Assembly (NCBI GenBank): GCA_027943335.1
Contig: BSBK01001871.1
Span: forward strand, 310,001 to 374,000
Reading direction: 5' to 3'
From: Chamaecyparis obtusa
Taxonomy: Eukaryota; Streptophyta; Pinopsida; Cupressales; Cupressaceae
Length of the DNA: 64,000 nucleotides
Positions 12,275-23,885 of the stretch are shown here, piece by piece; the first letter of the stretch is position 1, and each line of letters starts with the position of its first letter. The notes below the pieces were generated by a model, which had not been told where the DNA came from, ran no database searches, and saw nothing but the letters and a program-made list of their open reading frames with translations. Made by a program: the position numbers and the translations under genes.

Positions 12275-12412
12275 TCAGAATCCATATAGCCGTAGGCTTT
12301 TCATTTCTTTTTGGTAATTTGGAGAGAATATCTTTAATGATGGATTTTGGAACCCATACTTGTCTTGTAATTTTTTTCTTATATCTCTTTTGACTTTATG
12401 CCTCCATGTCAT
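12275..12412 (-). CDS. Small basic ORF overlapping the chimeric gag stop by ATGA
   Basis: This 45-codon minus-strand ORF starts MTWRHKVKRDIRKKL, is Lys/Arg-rich and shares ATGA (12409-12412) with the stop of the larger ORF. It may be a separate short protein or, more likely, the continuation of the same protein after a frameshift, because Ser/Pro-rich coding continues just beyond it in yet another frame. No family is recognised. Confidence 0.3.
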   Translation of the reverse strand: MTWRHKVKRDIRKKLQDKYGFQNPSLKIFSPNYQKEMKSLRLYGF

Positions 12413-14181
12413 TTAGAGGAGACATGGTGATCTTTTTTTGATGGATTCTTGTATTGCTTCTTTTTCTTGTATTGAAAATTCAAGTTACTTCCAAAGAACT
12501 TGGGATTTGTGGAAGAAGGAGGATATGACTGGTTTAGATGGGTGGGTGGATGAAAAAGATTCAAGGGTATGCATCTATGTTGATCTTGAGGAAAGATGGG
12601 AGATGGAGGGATGTAAGGACCCAAGATGGATGGCGAATTAGGAGAGTTAGGAGGGGAAAGTGAAGGGACATAAGGATCCAAGATGGAAGGAAGACGTGAA
12701 GCCTTTAGTAGTGGTGGAAGAGGTCCAAGGATGGATGTAGAAGATGCAAAAGGATAATCAATAAGTTCATCAACATCTATATGGCAACCGAGGATATCAA
12801 CATCTTTAGAGTGAGCATTAGAATTTTCAATAGAATCATGGACATCTTGAATATGAGCACCTTCTTTGATAGGATTGTTCAAAGCTTGCAAAGACTTAGG
12901 AAGAGTAGAAAGTGGAAGTGAACATGGAGTGGTAGAATAAGAAGATGGAAGACTTTGATCTTGACAAGGATCTTTGGATAGCATAAGTGCATAATTTTTC
13001 TCTTGATTTTCAATAGGCTTAATATTGGAAGTACCAACACCATTTTTACCAACCTTAATGGAAGTATCATCTTTGGAAAGCACAAGTGTAGTAAGGTCAT
13101 TTTGATTGTCAATAAGCTCAACAATGTAAGTAGTGGCCTGATCTTGCTTAGGCGAAGACTTAAGACATGGTGGAATGCATGAAAAAGGGTGTGCAGGATC
13201 AAAAGAACCCTAAGGTGGATAAGAGACATCGTGAAAAGGAGTGGATGACATGGAGGGTTCTTGATCTTGATCTTTCTTTATGTTCTTTTCTTCATCATTT
13301 TTAGAGTCCTCTTGACATGGAGCCACTTCTAAGGACAAGGAAGCATGTTGGGATTGTATGGAAGACTGTGGAAGAGATGGTGGAGGACTAGCTGAAGTAG
13401 GGATTATAGCATATGAAGGCTTAGGCTCTTTAGGTTTATCATTATTGAAAGTATTTGCAGCCAAGTGAAGGTTAGCTTGAGTTTCTTTAAGAGGTAGCCC
13501 TGGAGGATAACTATAGGGAACCGCATGAAAATTATTAGGGCTTGTGTCGGATGAAGGTTCTGTGAAAGATTTGAAAGACTCAGAAGCTTTAGAAAATGTA
13601 CGGGTATTGGAGGAAGTAGGGGATGAAAGGGAACCATCACCAGACAAAGGTTCAACATTAACATGATCTTGCTTGAGAAGATAATCTTTATTTTCAGCCT
13701 GAGAGTTCTTAGAGGAGAGATCCTTATAGTATTGACGTTTCAAGCTAGCATGATGCATTTTATAGTCCTCAACAGTAGTAGATGGATCATAATCAAGATA
13801 TTGTCCACAAAAGCCATCAAAATATCTTTCAAAATTAGAATCATATGGATCACCATCATGATCTATCCAATGTGACATCCCATTTCCAGTAAGTAGGAAC
13901 ACATGATGAGGAGGGCTCTTAGGAACATAGGTGTCATAGGTATCATTATATTGTCTGTCATCATAGTCATCATAGTCTCCAAAGCTGGATGTGTCACTCT
14001 CCATGGAAGAGGTATCATAAGGGTTATCATATTGCTCAAATTCTGTTCGGGAGCATGGTGACATGTACAAGTCTTTATCAAATGGAAAAGGGCATAGAGT
14101 TTCCATGGAGAACTCTTTAGGTTCCTTTTCTTTCTCAATTTTGTCAAGCTGGACTTGCATAGCTTGCAGCTGCTTCATCAT
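12409..14181 (-). pseudogene. Chimeric gag-like ORF of element B (591 codons, one internal stop)
   Basis: One frame runs from ATG at 14181 to TGA at 12409-12411, broken only by a TAG near 13210. Residues 1 to about 45 match element C gag (KEPKEFSMETLCPFPFDKDLY). From about residue 46 the sequence no longer resembles C: an acidic Asp/Tyr/Ser stretch (SSFGDYDDYDDRQYNDTYD), a segment with HWIDHDGDPYDSNFERYFDG, then a long Pro/Ser-rich tail with repeated SILGP or SILDP and LSKD motifs. No zinc knuckle, protease or RT motif is visible. The N-terminal 165 residues or so of C gag are missing. I do not recognise the added part; it may be captured host sequence or an element-specific structural protein. 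The single stop reads as CAG to TAG, so the frame was open recently. Confidence 0.7.
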
Positions 14182-16984
14182 AGCAGTGATTAGAGCTTCT
14201 TCCTCTTGTGTACTGATTCTTTAAGACATGTGTACTGATTCTCAATAGCTATTGTTCTATTCCTGACACAGTGATTTGTTCGATAGATTCTGGAAATAGG
14301 TTGAAAAAGCTAAATATCTAGCAATTCTGACAATTTTCTGACAACTCTCAAAAATTTCCCAAATGACACTCTATAGACTTGTACGACAGTGGGTATGCTG
14401 TGAAATGACAGTTGCAAAACTCGTATGACAATTGCAAGCAAGATTTTGACTCTTAGAATTTTTTGGCATCAAAACTCGTACGACATTGGGTTGGTTATCA
14501 TACGATAGTTGGGTAGCAATGAAACGATAGTTGAAAATCTCATATGACAGTTGCAAGATTTTGACTTTGAGAATTTGCTGGCATGAAAACTCATACGACA
14601 CTGGGTTTGCTATCATACGATAGATGGGTTGTAATGAAATGACACTTGATAGAAACTCATATGACTTTCTAACCTCCTGAGATGACTTTTGACTCCAGAA
14701 AAGGATTTTACTTCAGATTTTGAAAATTTTGAGTTTTTAGTTTTGAATCGTTTGCAAATTTTAATGTCTAGATTTGAGGATTGTAACAGATTTGTCCGTT
14801 TTCAATAACCAGATAGATAAACAAACACGCAAAATAGTAAGCAAGTGATTTCAAGCATGTTTGAAAACAATGAACAAGGGCAAAAGCAACCTTGCACATG
14901 AACAATCAAGTGACTTATTCATTCTAATCCTTAGAAGCACTAATTGTGTATGTTCCAAAAATATTTTGCAATAATGCACATATACCCTATAAAATAAAAA
15001 TTTGGCCTCGCTAGGGTTTTTAGTAATGGTTTGACTTTGCAAATTTTATGATCCAAAGGGGTGAACTCCAATCCCAGTGCACTAAGGTTTTGACACAGTC
15101 CAAGAACTTAATCTTTAGGAGCTACTAGGGAGATCTGACAACCCAACAATGAACCATACCTGTGGAGATTTTTTACACAAGGACATTTATATAGGGGCTG
15201 TCACAACCATGATGAAACTGGCTATTACCGCTTGAGGTTCTGTCAACGCAATTTTTCCTATGAAGGGATTGTTTGCTATAGTTAACCCTCTCTAAAGGTG
15301 ACTCATAGTATGATACCACAAGGGGACTTGGCTCCAGATCCAAGGTTTTTGACACCTTTTCACTTTTAACCCAAACAAAGCAAGCAGATTAATCCAACAC
15401 GCTAAGAAAAAGTTTTGCTTCACCAAGGTCTATGATGTCAACTCCACGTGATCTATCAACCTCTCCAGAGAGAGAATGTATCGATCAATAAGAGAAGACA
15501 CACTAACCAATTTTGATTCACCAAAGCTCGTGATGTCTACCCTACGTGATCTATCAACCTCTCTTGGGAGAGAATGTATCGATCAATAAGAGAAGACACA
15601 CTAACCAAGTTGAATGTGAAACACACTAAGTATCCTCCCTACCTACAAGGATTCTATCGTCAAGAAGGATTTCACTGGGAATCCAATCTCTCAAGAATCA
15701 CGAATAGTGTTCATAGGGCCTAATTACTATGTGAGCACAGATGTATGTTTCCAAAAGCAAATCTACCAAAAGTATCCAAAAAGAAGAAAGAGGAACACTT
15801 AACGCTTAAAGAAAATATGAGATGAGTCCACAAGGTGGAACACTTAACACCTCACACAAGCTAAAAATGAGTCCCCAACTTAGAAAACAAGTGAGTTCCT
15901 AAAAGCACAAAAGGGTTGACCCCTCCCCTTTATGGCATTGAGATTGCAACCACGGGGTGGAATGAGGGGCTGGCAGATTAGTGAGTCCAATAACCCAAGA
16001 TAGCAATCAAGATCAATCACAAGTATCTAAGACTACTTAATGAATCCTTAAGGGGTCACAACCTAGTATCAATTATGCAAGTGTGTAGAAATAGACAAAA
16101 GCATGAAAAGATGCAGACAAGCCAGACACATAAGAGATTTATTTTAAGTCCAAATTGAAATGTTATTAGATAAAAGAGAATACCTAGGATCCTCACAACG
16201 TGCTTAGTATATTTTACTTGATTTTTAGCAATTCTTGTTGAGCTTTTCCATGCAAGCAAGTGACAAACTCTCCAACAAGCAAACAAGCAAACAAGATATG
16301 CAAAATATATTCAACTTATGAAAACCATAGGGTTAGCTCTAAAAATCAATTATTATCAGAAATAATAACCATCAATTAACCCAAATGACAACTCATACCA
16401 TTCATGGAACCATGTAAAAAAAATAAGTGCATACCCATCACAAAACTTTATTTTTTTTGCTGCATTTAACCTAGTCAACAAGATCTGATTTTTCTGACAT
16501 GATTTTGGCCACAAAAAATAGAAATTCAGAATAGAGACCCCTACTAAAAAATAGAGAGCTTTCCAAAAATGTAAAAATTTTAGAAAAATCTCTTCATTTG
16601 TGCCCTAGAAACCCATTTTATCAAAATAGACCAGTTTTTGTAAATTGACTATTTGAGCTATTATATTGCATCCAAATTTAAAATATAAAGAATTGACCCC
16701 CTGTATAATTTAAAGCGCTTTCCAAAAATATAAAAATTTCTAAAAAATATGATGATTTGTGTGAGATATTAATTTTTTCCATAATTTCAAGAAAAAATTA
16801 TTAAAAATTTAAAACATCTTAGAAAATTCTAAATTTTTTATTGTACCTTCTTTGATATATCTCCAACTTAAAAAAAAAATTTCAAAGAAAAAATCCAAGC
16901 CTTTTGAGAGATAAAATTAAATCTTTGAAACTTTAGGGCTTTAGCTCCAAAAAAAAATCAAAACCAACATGTAAAGGTGGGTTG
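14182..16984 (-). other. Element B 5' leader with tandem repeats
   Basis: This is about 2.8 kb of untranslated leader between primer site and gag. It holds a three-unit repeat of about 115 bp at 14378-14700, built on TCGTACGA-like palindromes, and a 98-bp direct duplication at 15421-15518 and 15519-15616. The twelve bases tgtactgattct occur twice near 14207 and 14230 at the gag deletion point. The minus-strand reading frames at 15173-15355 and 16056-16286 have no supporting features. The leader is partly collinear with the leader of element C (39177-41415). Confidence 0.75.
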
Positions 16985-17001
16985 CCCCATGGTGGGCACC
17001 A
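16985..17001 (-). other. Element B primer binding site
   Basis: Just inside the 5' LTR the minus strand reads TGGTGCCCACCATGGGG, after a TTTC spacer. Element C has TGGCACCCACTGTGGGG at 41416-41433. The elements share a primer tRNA, which I have not identified. Confidence 0.75.
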
Positions 17002-17005
17002 GAAA

Positions 17006-18235
17006 TGTGTGTTTGAAAATTGTACCTAATCTGTAGACACAACACTTTAGTAAAACATTAGAGGTTAGCTATAATCAAAATCGTGCAAAATTGAAATCTA
17101 ATTTAACCAAGCGATTTACTGCCTTCTAGTAGGTGCGAGATTAATGTTCTCAGATTGTTATCGAGATCAGTGACCTACACGACACCTAAATGAAGGATTT
17201 GAATGCCAAACTGATATGAAATATGAATGCAATTAATCTATTTTTTTTTTAGTATTTTCTATGCAATAAGAATGATAAAAACTTGATATGAAATCTAATC
17301 TATATGAAATTGATCTGCTAAAATGATCTAACAATGATATGAAAAAGAATCTAAATGAATGTAAAAAAAACAAATTGATCTCACAATAGCCTTGATTTGC
17401 AATAAGCTTTGATTCTCCCAATTCCAATTCTCCAACGTGATTGTGCAAAAATATGAGATGTTGTGGATGCAAATTTGAGAGATGAAGAGATGAATAGCTG
17501 AGCCTTGGTTTTATAGAAATCCAGGGCTTTAGAGGTGCATGAGAAAAAGCCATAAATCACTCAAATAACTCAGCTTGATTTTTGAGTTATTTTTAAATAA
17601 TAGATAATTAAGTCACAAAAACATGCAAAAGCTAAGTTTTAACTCAAAATAGAGTTTAGCTTTAATTGATAATTGATAGTTGTCTGCTTTTATGATTGTG
17701 CATGTTTTATTTATGAATTAATTTAATAAATAAAGTGATTTATGTTCAACTTAATTGATTTTTGAAAATAAATAATTGATTTATGGGTTAATCAATTATT
17801 TAATCAAACTTTTATTAAAAACTATATTATTAAATAATGACAACTTGCTTTAATTAATTAAATAAAAATTTAATCAATTATTCATAGGATATTGGATTTA
17901 TTGTCAAAATTAAATAATACAATTAATAATAGATAGAATTAAATTTAATTACATAATTAAGTGGCAAGATATTAAATCTAATTAATTAAATATGAAAATA
18001 TTCAATTAATCAAACTTAGGATAAATGTGATTTATCGCCAAATAATCATTAAATTAAAGATAATTAAGATAATTAGGAATATTGCTAGGAATATTCCCCG
18101 ATGCATAATTTAAGATAATCAATTATGATTCGATGATGTTTAGATGTGCCTTAGATTAGGACTTCGATGTTGATTTCATTCGATTTGTAGATGTAGGAGG
18201 TTAATGAACTTATAACCCATTTTTGGGGTATTATA
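17006..18235 (-). repeat. Element B 5' LTR
   Basis: This 1230-bp LTR is nearly identical to 6897-8126. Its outer end is mutated (TATTATA instead of TATTACA). The next five bases, GTAGC, are the target duplication. Confidence 0.97.
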
Positions 18236-18240
18236 GTAGC

Positions 18241-18559
18241 CTTTTGTATAAATGTAGTTTTTTTGATTAGAGTTTAGGAGTAAGTTTTTGGGATAGAAGA
18301 TAGAAGATAGAAGATAGAAAATTAGATATTGCTGGCAGATCCTTGCATGTAGGAGGACTTCTATAATTGATTATAATATCTGGCCTAAACCGGGAAGGCC
18401 TTACAGCCTGACATGTATGAATCAATTTGAAGATAATATATGAAAGTGATCTACATTCTCTTTCTCACTGTTGTGTGTTTTTTCTTTTTTGTGTTGTTAT
18501 CCAAGGTGGATCTGGTTAGGGTGTGCCTTTGAAACCTCTCCCCATCCTCCTTTGCATCA
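18241..18559 (+). repeat. Element A 5' LTR, downstream part with TATA box
   Basis: The remainder of A's 5' LTR resumes right after B's target duplication. TATAAAT at 18247-18253 is a candidate promoter TATA box. A short 'gatagaa' repeat has one or two more copies than in the 3' LTR. It ends GCATCA. Confidence 0.9.
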
Positions 18560-18561
18560 AG

Positions 18562-18572
18562 TGGTATTAGAG
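18562..18572 (+). other. Element A primer binding site
   Basis: TGGTATTAGAG follows the 5' LTR. It matches the usual initiator-Met tRNA complement TGGTATCAGAG except for one C-to-T change. Confidence 0.85.
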
Positions 18573-18695
18573 TGAGGTGAGATCTGGATCTAGGTTTGTG
18601 AATCTAGGTTTGAGGGTTCCTTCTGGTCAAACCCTAGTTGAATTGTTGTGGGGTAGAAGATTACAATTTGGCCTACAATTGTAGAGGGTTTCAAG

Positions 18696-21600
18696 ATGGT
18701 TCATGGGAGGCAAGATGCAGATCCAGGATTGGAAGACATGTTGAGACAACTTGCTGCTAGATTAGAAGTTGTTGAAATAGCCCAGAGAAGAGGAAGACAT
18801 CTTGAAGATGTTAGTGATGATGAAATTGAGGAAGAAAAAGTTGATGTAGAACCTGCACCGATGATGGATCAAGGTGAGGAAAGATTGTTGAAATATTTGA
18901 CAAACATGAATTCTACAACACATTTTAATCCTCCTGACTATAGTGGAAAAATGGATTATGATGAATTGGTGGATTGGAGCACTAAGATGGAAAAGTATTT
19001 TGAATATGAAAATGTACCTGAGGAAAAGAAGGTGGAAATTGCAAGCACAAAGTTGAAGAGTCATGCATCCTTGTGGTGGGAACATTTGTAGTTGGATAGA
19101 AAGAGGAAAGGAAAAGATAAAATCAAGGTATGGAGTAAAATGGTGAATAAATTGAAGGGAAAGTTCTTACCTTGTGATTATTAGATTAACCTAGTTAGGT
19201 GAATGCAAAGTTTGAGGCAGAAAGATAGCTCGATAAAATAATATACTGAGGAATTCTATAGACTGGATATCAGATCTGGACATGATGAAGATGTTGTGGA
19301 AAGAATTTCTAGATACCTAAATGGTTTGAGAGTTTCCATCCAAGATGAAATCAGTTTGGTCAAATTGGAGAACATTGAAGAGGCTTATCAATTAGCATTG
19401 AAAGTTGAGGAGAAATTGAATAAGAGACATGTGAAAAGACAAAGAGGTAAAGGTGGTAGATTCCCTAAAGGAAGAGGTAGATCTTGTGGTGAAAATAGTA
19501 GATCTGAACCTAAAAAGACAACTCTGGATAAAGGCAAGACCGGGTGGAAAGGTGAAAGTTCATCTAGAGACAGAGGTAGTAACTATCAAGGTGGTTATAA
19601 AAGAGTTGGTTTTTGAGGAACTTGTTACAATTGTGGAGAAGAAAGACATAAATCATTTGAGTGTACACATGCAAGTAAGAAAGTTGGTAATAGTAGAAAT
19701 GCTTTGGTGCAAGAAGAGTCACCGAATGAGCTTGAGAAGGAAAATAACTTGATGGTAAGAAGAGAACTATGGAGTGAAAGTAATAAGGAAGATCTGACAA
19801 GAAAAAGTTTGTTCAAGACTAGATGTAGAGTTTCTAAAAATTTTTGGAAGGTAATCATTGACAGTGGTAGCTCAGAGAATCTGGAATCTGAGGAAATGGT
19901 CACAAAGTTGCAATTGGAAAGGTTGAAATATCCAAAGCCCTATCAAATTTCATGGACAAAAATGAGCATACACTCTTGGTAAGTGAACAATGTTATGTGA
20001 ATTTGAAAATTGGAAAGTACTATGATATGGTGTTATGTGATATCATGCCTATGGATTGTTGTCATATTTTGTTGGGTAGACCTTGGCAATATGGTAGACA
20101 TGCTATATATGATGGGAGATTGCATAAATATACTATTTGGGTTGATGGAAGAAGACAAATCTTGTTACCTTTGATTGAAGAACCTATTAGTAATGTTTGC
20201 ACATCTGTAAAAGTTTGCTTGATGGAAGGAAGAAAGTTTGTTAAGGATTTGAAGAAGAATGATGTATGTTTTGCTGTGATTCCTAACAAACTGAGTAAGA
20301 AAACAAAGGATAGTGTCCTTGAGGAGATTGATAAGTTACTCATCGAGTATAGTGAAATCATTTCTGATAATGTACCTGATGGTTTTCCACCGAAGAGAAG
20401 CATTGATCATTGCATGGATCTAATCCTTGGAGCTAGTTTACCAAATAAGGTACCACATAGGTTGACACCTACCGAGAATAAGGAATTGAACCAACAGATT
20501 CAAGAATTGTTGCAGAAAGGTTTGATCAGAGAAATTTTGAGTCCTTGTGTAGTACCTACTGTATTGGCACCTAAGAAGAATGGAGAATGGTGAATGTGTA
20601 CTGATTCTAGAGAAATCAACAAGATAATAGTGAAGTATAGGTTTCCTATACCGAGAATAGATGACATAATGGACAGTTTGACTGGAGAAAAGCATTTTAC
20701 CAAAATTGATTTGAAAAGTGGATATCATTAGATCAGAATTAGAGAAGGTGATGAATGGAAGACTTCTTTCAAGACAAAAGAAGGTTTGTATGAGTGGTTG
20801 GTTATGCCTTTTGGTTTAACTAATCCACCCAATACTTTTATGAGGTTGATGAATGAAGTTTTGAAGAAATTCTTGGGTAAGTTTGTGATTTTATATCTTG
20901 ATGATATTCTAATATTCGGTAAGCCCAGAGAAGAACATTTGTTGCATGTTAAACAAGTATTGCAGAGATTGAAACAAGAAAAGTTGTTGATAAATCTGAA
21001 GAAGTGTTCATTCATGAAAGAGGAGACTGTGTATTTGGGATTTTGGATTTCAGCTGATGGTTTGAAAATGGATCCTGAAAAGGTTAAAGCTATTTTGAAT
21101 TGGCCTACATCTAAAAATGCTAGTGAGGTAAGATCATTTCATGGTTTGGCAAGTTTTTACCAAAAGTTCATTAGGAATTTTAGTTCAATATGTAATGCTA
21201 TGACTGAGACTATGAGAGGAGATAGAAGAGAATTCAAGTGGACACATGGAGCTAATAAATTTTTTGAGACTTTGAAGTAGAAGGTTGTTGAATTGCCTAT
21301 TTTGGCATTGCCTAATTTCAATAAGGTATTTCAAGTGGGATGTGATGCAAGTGGAAGTGCAATTGGAGTTGTATTGAGTCAAGAAGGTAAAACTATTGCT
21401 TTCTTTAGTGAAAAGTTGAATGATGCAAAAACAAAATATTGTGTGTATGATCAACAATTCTATGCTATTGTTTAAGCACTAAAGAAATGGAGACATTATT
21501 TGATACCGAGTGAATTTGTGTTATATACCGATCATAAGGCTTTACAGTATTTGGGTAGTAAGAATAAGTTGAATCAGAGACATATGAAATGGGTTGAGTA

Positions 21601-23146
21601 TTTGCAGAGTTATACATTTGTGATAAAGCATAAGAGTGGAGTCACTAACCGAGTTGCTGATGCATTGAGTAGAAGGAGATCTTTGATGACGGAGATGAAA
21701 ATTAAAGTTCTTGGCTTTGATGACATGAGAGATTCTTATGAATTTGATCTTGATTTTTCTAAGCCGTGGAGAAAGAGCAGAAAACCTATTCAAGATCAAT
21801 CGAGTAATAAATGGGATGAATGTTTTATGCAAGGATGTATGTTATTTATGAGTATTCAGTTGTGTATACCGAGAGGAGAAATGAGAACTAATTTGATAAA
21901 GGATAAGAATAGTAGTGGTTTGGCTGGACATTTTGGTGTTGATAAGACATTGAATTTTCTTAAGGAGAAATACTTTTGGCCACAATTGTATAAAGATGTT
22001 CAGAAATTTGTGAGAACTTGTGGAGTTTGTCAAGTTGCAAAAGGAATAAGTCAGAATATTGGATTATATACACCGATTTATGTTCCTGAGAAACCTTGGA
22101 TTGATATCAGTATGGATTTTGTTCTTAGCTTACCAAAGATAGTAAGAGGTAATGATTCTATATTTGTTGTTGTGGATAGATTTTCTAAAATAGCACATTT
22201 TATACCTTGTAGAAAGACATCAAATGCAGTACATATAGCAGATCTTTTCTTTAAGGAAATTGTTAGATTGCATGGATTATTGAGGAGTATTATCTTTGAC
22301 CGAGACAATAAATTTGTTGGATACTTTTGGAAGACCCTTTGGAGAAAGTTTGGCATCGATTTGAAATATAGTTCTACATTTCACCCACAAACCGATGGAC
22401 AAACATAAGTTGTGAATAGAAGTTTGGGAAATATTTTGAGATGTTTAGTTGGAGACACACCAAGTAATTGGGATTATGTGTTGGCACAAGAAGAGTTTTC
22501 ATACAGTAATTTAGTGAATAGGAGTACTGGAAAAACACCCTTTGAGATTGTAAATGGCATACAACCGAGAGGTATATCTGATTTGAGGGATATTGCTGAT
22601 GAAAGAAAGAGAAGTGCTGAAGGAGTAAAGTTTGCTGAATACATGAAGATATTGCATGAAGATGTGAAATATAATCTAGAGAAAAGTAATAAAAAATACA
22701 AAGACAGAGTTGATAGATCAAGAAGACATAAGAATTTTGTAGTCGGTGATGAAGTGATGGTTCATTTGAAGAAAGGCCAATTTCTTGTTGGAAAATATGG
22801 GAAGCTGAAAATGAAGAAGTTTGGTCCTTGTAAGATTTTGAGGAAATTTGACACTAGAAATGCCTATGAGATTGAGTTACCCAATGACATGGATATATCA
22901 CCTATATTCAACATTGTTGATTTGTATGAGTATCATGAACCTGATGAAGACATGACAATACTGATGGATTATCCTAAGAAACAGACCGAAGAAGTTGAGC
23001 AGATTTTGGAGCAAAGAATTGATAGAAGTACAAGAGGAAAATAGTACATGGAATATATGGTAAAATGGAAGAATAGACCAATTAAAGATAGTTCATGGAT
23101 TTCACACTCTGAGTTGGATGAAGCTCGGATCATACCTACTTCATGA
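18696..23146 (+). pseudogene. Element A gag-pol polyprotein (chromovirus), decayed
   Basis: Gag starts at ATG 18696 (MVHGRQDADPGLED) and has one zinc knuckle CYNCGEERHKSFEC near 19624-19665, just after a TGA. The protease has IIDSG at about 19854-19866, and the frame shifts inside it at an A run near 19958. RT (about 20440-20990) keeps YLDD at 20893-20904. RNase H lies at about 21293-21680 and ends VADALSRR. Integrase (about 21880-22440) has HFGVDKTL, CGVCQ, SMDFV and IIFDRDNKF; at the position of the catalytic Glu, after DGQT, there is TAA (22406-22408). The C-terminal chromodomain is at about 22985-23130 (EYMVKWKNRPIKDSSWI). I count about a dozen in-frame stops. Nearly all are explained by CAA/CAG/CGA to stop or TGG to stop. 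The end is TGA 23144-23146. Confidence 0.95.
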
Positions 23147-23180
23147 TTCAGAGAATCATTCTCAAATATCCCCAGGTGTA

Positions 23181-23851
23181 TGATGCAGGAGCATCTTGGG
23201 TCCTTGGCAATCTTGCGTCACCAAAAAGATGTTTGAAGTTTTCTATGTTACTCGGTTACTTCTTTGACTAAGTTGGTTCAGTGTTTCTTAGTTTCCTTTG
23301 TTTACCAGTGTTGGTCGGTTATCTCTTTGACACTTGGTGAATTTCCCTAGTGCTTGATAATGCTTGTCTGGCCCTCGGTTTCCTTGCTTATAGAGTTGTT
23401 TATTTTGGATTTCTTTTGAGGCCTACTTGTGCATTTAATTTGGGTCATGGATTTAATGATGGTATCTATCATTGGGAAGTGTGTGGACTTAGATCTGGTT
23501 GTTCCTTCCATTGATGGTGGATTTGAAGGCCGACTTGATTCAGTAGCCTCTTGTATAAATGTAGTTGTTTGATTAGAGTTTAGGAGCAAGTTTTTGGGAT
23601 AGAAGATAGAAAATTAGAAATTGCTGGAAGATCCTCACATGTAGGAGGACTTCTGTACTTGATTGTAATATCTAGGCTAAATTGGGAAGGCCTTACATCT
23701 CAACATGTATAAATCAATTTGAAGATAATATATGAAAGTGACCTACATTCTCTTTCTCACTGTTGTGTGTTTTTGCTTCCGCATGTTGTTCTACAAGGTG
23801 GATCTAGTTAGGGTGTGCCTTTGGCCCCTCTCCCTATCCTCCTTTCCATCA
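23181..23851 (+). repeat. Element A 3' LTR
   Basis: This intact 671-bp LTR starts TGATGCAGG and ends CCATCA. It contains the uninterrupted GTAGCC plus TATAAAT segment (about 23541-23556), which shows where B entered the sister LTR. GTTCA follows at 23852-23856. Confidence 0.95.
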
Positions 23852-23885
23852 GTTCATTACAACTATCATGGGTTTTAGAAATTGC

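Larger units (their letters stand above)
6897..18235 (-). mobile_element. Element B: non-autonomous Tat-like Ty3/gypsy element
   Basis: This 11,339-bp element is bounded by two 1230-bp LTRs and by GTAGC at 6892-6896 and 18236-18240. The uninterrupted GTAGC occurs at the matching place in A's 3' LTR (about 23541). Primer site, polypurine tract and coding all read on the minus strand. Its LTRs, leader, gag start, integrase C-terminus and 3' region are related to element C, but no protease, RT or RNase H is visible and most of integrase is missing. A chimeric gag-like ORF takes their place. It would need enzymes from a relative such as C. The LTRs differ at about 20 positions by eye, mostly transitions. 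Confidence 0.95.
6530..23851 (+). mobile_element. Element A: Ty3/gypsy chromovirus, split by element B
   Basis: This is a complete but dead plus-strand LTR retrotransposon: 5' LTR in two pieces (6530-6896 and 18241-18559), primer site at 18562, one gag-pol region and 3' LTR 23181-23851. Target duplications GTTCA lie at 6525-6529 and 23852-23856. Without the nested B, A is about 5.98 kb. Domain order is gag, protease, RT, RNase H, integrase, chromodomain, which defines a chromovirus. The two LTRs differ at roughly one base in ten by eye, so the insertion is old. Confidence 0.95.

Noticed and set aside
18762..19085. Minus-strand ORFs opposite the gag-pol of element A
   Set aside because: They are complements of a clearly recognisable chromovirus polyprotein.
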